From Streptosporangiaceae bacterium (GTDB taxonomy: Bacteria; Actinomycetota; Actinomycetes; Streptosporangiales; Streptosporangiaceae), in NCBI GenBank assembly GCA_030045175.1, contig JASIBM010000047.1, positions 1-9,516 on the forward strand: DNA of 9,516 bases, read 5' to 3'. Position 1 is the stretch's first letter, and the number at the start of each line of letters is the position of its first letter. This document shows positions 7,008 through 9,516 of this stretch, in pieces. The position numbers were made by a program, and so were the translations under genes. The notes under the pieces were generated by a model. It had not been told where the DNA came from. It searched no databases and was given only the letters and a program-made list of their open reading frames with translations.

Positions 7008-8186
7008 ATGCATCAGGCACAGCCGATCAAGACAGTGCCTGTCGGACCTCTCCCCGAGGCCTTTGACATCGCTAAAGCCCGCGCTGGGATAGAATGGGCT
7101 ACGGCCCCTAATAAAACTGGATTCTGGCTGGTGTCAGATTACACGCTAGCCAGGCAAATCCTCTCCGACCGGCGCTTCCGCCGGAGCGATGCGGTTGGCC
7201 GGCACGTCCCGAACATCATCTCCAATAATTCAGCGCCGGACGCGATAATTAGCCTAGACGGCGCAGCGCACGCACGCATACGCCGTCTAGTGGCCCCGTC
7301 GTTCACGGAGCGCAAGATCGCGGAGCTAGCTCCATTCGTCACACGATCGGTGGAGGATCTGCTCGACGGACTCGAAGCTCACCACGCTCCCGCCGACTTT
7401 GTGTCGCAGGTTTCCTCCCCACTCCCTTTCGGCGTACTCTGCCATATTCTCGGAGTGCCGCCTGAAGACCGGGAAATCTTTGGCTCGTGGGTGAACATAC
7501 TGTTCAGGCTTGAGGACAACACTGCGGACAGCCGACAGCAAAGCATCGCCCTGGTGCGGTACATGAAGCGGGTGGTGGCCGAGAAGAGGCAGGCCCCTTC
7601 GGCCGACCTCATCGGCCAGCTGATCAGGTCGGCGGAGGGTAAGGGCAGCGCTACAGATCATGAGATAGTGACGCTTAGCCTTTCACTGCTGATGGCCGGA
7701 TTCGAAACTACGGTTGACCAGATTACGCTTTGCGTGCTGACCATGATGCTCGATCGGCCATTGATGAAGAAGCTAAAAGGTGCCTCGGCAGTTATCCCTC
7801 ATGTTGTCGAGGAATTTCTTCGAATTAACCCCACGGTCTATATGACTTTCCCCCGCATGACGACCGAACGCGTCCAGATCGGCGGTGTTACCATCCAGCC
7901 AGGCCAACTAGTAGCAGTATCAATCATGCGCGCCAACCGAGATCCGTCAGTCTTCAGCCCGGCAAATGAAGTTACCCTTGAAGAGTCCCATTCCGCGCAT
8001 CTCACATTCGGCCACGGCGTGCATCGTTGCCTAGGTGCCCCACTGGCGTTCCTGCAACTGACGACGGTACTCACGGCGGTGGTGCGAAGATTTCCGAACC
8101 TGTGGCTCGCCGAAGATCCGAGCTCGCTGGCGTGGAAGACCGGAATGGCGACACGGGGACTCAGTCAGATGTACGTCACCTGGTAG
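7008..8186 (+). CDS. Cytochrome P450 monooxygenase
   Basis: This is a 392-residue soluble bacterial P450 (numbered from ATG 7008). The I-helix oxygen-activation motif AGFETT lies at 230-235, with Glu where many actinomycete P450s have Asp. The K-helix ExxR is Glu269-Arg272, and the heme loop FGHGVHRCLG has the thiolate ligand Cys341. The N-terminal half has the usual B-helix pattern (WLVSDYTLARQILSD) and the HxxxR C-helix region (HARIRRLV), as in CYP105/107-type enzymes. There is no membrane anchor and no fused reductase, so it needs external ferredoxin and reductase, neither of which is in the window. It is transcribed away from the acyl/NRPS operon. Likely roles are hydroxylation or epoxidation of the acyl chain, possibly while bound to ACP, or of a carrier-bound amino acid or finished peptide. 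The sequence does not settle the substrate. Its stop is 7 bp from the stop of the converging radical SAM gene. Confidence 0.96.
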   Translation: MHQAQPIKTVPVGPLPEAFDIAKARAGIEWATAPNKTGFWLVSDYTLARQILSDRRFRRSDAVGRHVPNIISNNSAPDAIISLDGAAHARIRRLVAPSFTERKIAELAPFVTRSVEDLLDGLEAHHAPADFVSQVSSPLPFGVLCHILGVPPEDREIFGSWVNILFRLEDNTADSRQQSIALVRYMKRVVAEKRQAPSADLIGQLIRSAEGKGSATDHEIVTLSLSLLMAGFETTVDQITLCVLTMMLDRPLMKKLKGASAVIPHVVEEFLRINPTVYMTFPRMTTERVQIGGVTIQPGQLVAVSIMRANRDPSVFSPANEVTLEESHSAHLTFGHGVHRCLGAPLAFLQLTTVLTAVVRRFPNLWLAEDPSSLAWKTGMATRGLSQMYVTW

Positions 8187-8193
8187 CGGCCGC

Positions 8194-9516
8194 TCAGCCT
8201 GCCACCTCTACCGGGAGCAACCGCCGGAGGCCAGGATTGACGTCGATGTCGTCTTGTCCCTCGTCGTCGCCACATACCACGAGGCTGAGCAGCTTACCGT
8301 CCTCCTCGAACAGCATCGCGCGCTCACGAAGCCAGCAGAACCTTGCCTCAAGATCGCCGCGGCCATCAGCCCAGTCGGCCGCGATCTCCTCCTCCTTGCC
8401 AGGCGATGACAGCATGCGTACCAGGGCGCTCATTGGCCCGTCCGCCTGGTGGACTACGGACTTCCCCGACCGTGAGTCCACTATGCGCCATCCTGTCGTC
8501 TCCGCGCCCTCTAGGCGCAGCTCGCGCGGCGCGCCATCCTGCCATGCCGCTTTCCACTCGTCTACCAGCTTCGTCAGCCGCGCGTGCCACTGGATCGCGC
8601 CCAGCGCGTACGGCGACATGTTGTGGTCAGCAAAGAAATAGGCGAGCTGGCTAAGCGCTTCGGGCCCGAAGGGATAAGTCAGTTCGTAGTTGTCCATCGG
8701 ATGCAGGTCAAGGCCGTACTCTTCGCGCTTGTCAAAATAAGGGCTGAACCGGTCGAACCGAACCATGGAAACGCCGCTTGGCGGATACAGGTGAGTGAGC
8801 CGGGGAATGTCCCTGGCATAGCCCTCGAAGACGGTTGTCTCTTCCCCGGGAAAGCCGATAAGCAGATTCCAGTTCGGAGTAATGCCCAGCTCGACGCAAT
8901 TCTTGAGGAACTGCAGGTTCATGAATGCTGTTGTGCCTTTAGCCATCAGCTTCAGGGTCGAGGTTGCCAGGGCTTCGATGCCAGGCTGGACGACGTGCAC
9001 GCGGGCAGCAACCATCCGGTTCAGATCCCGGCGGCTGAGGGGGAGTTTCACCTCATAGAAAATCGAGATATCGGGGGGCGGGGCGAGTCGCTCGAATACC
9101 TTAGCCGGGTAACTGCGCGGCATTATGTTGTCGGTGCAGGTCAGTACCGGATAGCGGTCGGTGAAGCCGAACAGCCAGGTGAATTGCTCTATGGCAAGTT
9201 CTGGGGACATCGAGCGATAACCCATGCTCTGTCCATTCAGGCCGCAGAAGGTGCAATGAGAACGTTCGCCCCACCAGCAGCCGCGTGACGTCTCGAAGGG
9301 CAGTACTGGTATAGCTGTTCCGCTGCGCTCCAGGTCTCTATGGTCGTCGAGCGCCCGGGTAAAGCTATCATAGTCCGGTCGGCACACGTCATTGATATCA
9401 TGCTCGCGGCCGAGCGCATCCCGGGCCTCGGGGCTTCGGCAATTTCGCCTCGACACTATTCCAGGAATCGCGTCTGCCGCCTGCTGGTTACCGTCAAGTA
9501 CGCATCGAACAAATGC
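8194..9516 (-). CDS. RiPP-type radical SAM C-methyltransferase, B12-dependent family (5' end cut by window edge)
   Basis: The frame is open from the right edge to the stop at 8194, giving 440 visible residues. The iron-sulphur motif is the unusual Cx7CxxC: GCWWGERSHCTFCG, with cysteine codons at 9279-9277, 9255-9253 and 9246-9244. Further family blocks follow: a YEVK stretch, QPGIEAL, NLLIGFPGE, PPSGVSMVRFDRFSPYF and a Trp/acid-rich C-terminal domain. This pattern fits the RiPP maturation radical SAM protein 1 / C-methyltransferase family (TIGR03975-like), whose members have an N-terminal cobalamin-binding domain of about 200 residues. That part would lie beyond 9516. The first visible residues, ending in AIPGIVSRR, match the usual linker between the two domains, so the GTG at 9456 is probably internal rather than the start. 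Family members methylate unactivated carbons of ribosomal peptides. No precursor peptide gene is visible here. The target could be the NRPS product, its acyl chain, or a separate neighbouring pathway. Confidence 0.9.
   Translation of the reverse strand, partial: AFVRCVLDGNQQAADAIPGIVSRRNCRSPEARDALGREHDINDVCRPDYDSFTRALDDHRDLERSGTAIPVLPFETSRGCWWGERSHCTFCGLNGQSMGYRSMSPELAIEQFTWLFGFTDRYPVLTCTDNIMPRSYPAKVFERLAPPPDISIFYEVKLPLSRRDLNRMVAARVHVVQPGIEALATSTLKLMAKGTTAFMNLQFLKNCVELGITPNWNLLIGFPGEETTVFEGYARDIPRLTHLYPPSGVSMVRFDRFSPYFDKREEYGLDLHPMDNYELTYPFGPEALSQLAYFFADHNMSPYALGAIQWHARLTKLVDEWKAAWQDGAPRELRLEGAETTGWRIVDSRSGKSVVHQADGPMSALVRMLSSPGKEEEIAADWADGRGDLEARFCWLRERAMLFEEDGKLLSLVVCGDDEGQDDIDVNPGLRRLLPVEVAG

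Noticed and set aside
8194..9456. GTG at 9456 as the true start of the radical SAM gene
   Set aside because: The frame continues without a stop to the right edge, and the residues before it (ending AIPGIVSRR) look like the conserved linker after the B12-binding domain. The start is therefore outside the window.
1..9516. bldA-type control through rare TTA leucine codons
   Set aside because: A hand scan of the in-frame codons of the NRPS, KASII, ACP, KASIII, P450 and radical SAM genes found no TTA codon. The scan was by eye and one could have been missed.

Overview
The window is part of a secondary-metabolite gene cluster from a high-GC Gram-positive bacterium, almost certainly an actinomycete. 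The evidence is GC-biased third positions, GTG/ATG starts, FabH/FabF/ACP paralogues devoted to one cluster, a bacterial class-I type P450 and a modular NRPS. No RNA gene, IS element, CRISPR array or integrase was seen. Genes fill nearly the whole window; the only sizeable non-coding stretch is 6818-7007.

Layout. (1) From 6817 leftward lies a minus-strand operon: a FabH-like ketosynthase III (6817-5804), a free-standing acyl carrier protein (5767-5468), a FabF-like ketosynthase II whose start overlaps the ACP stop by 4 bp (5471-4218), and a large NRPS starting at 4169 and running off the left edge. The visible NRPS is C-A-PCP-C. Its first condensation domain is EntF-like (starter type), and its adenylation domain carries the pocket code DAFWLGGTFK, which reads as valine-like. 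(2) 6818-7007 is a divergent promoter region with two inverted repeats of matching architecture. (3) A cytochrome P450 runs rightward from about 7008 to 8186. (4) A radical SAM enzyme with the Cx7CxxC signature of RiPP-type, B12-dependent C-methyltransferases lies on the minus strand (8194 to beyond 9516). It converges on the P450 with 7 bp between the stops, and its N-terminus is outside the window.

How they may work together (inference): KASIII, ACP and KASII build a dedicated short or medium acyl chain on the ACP, drawing on ketoreduction, dehydration and enoyl reduction from enzymes not in this window. The starter C domain then joins that acyl group to the first amino acid (predicted Val) on the NRPS to begin an N-acyl peptide, as in the CDA-type lipopeptide logic. 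The P450 would oxidise the acyl chain or peptide. The radical SAM enzyme may add a methyl group to an unactivated carbon, or may belong to a neighbouring pathway.

The two least ordinary features are a sharp base-composition break inside the NRPS gene near 2940, separating the C1 domain from a much more GC-rich A-PCP-C block, and the RiPP-type radical SAM methyltransferase beside an acyl-peptide NRPS operon.
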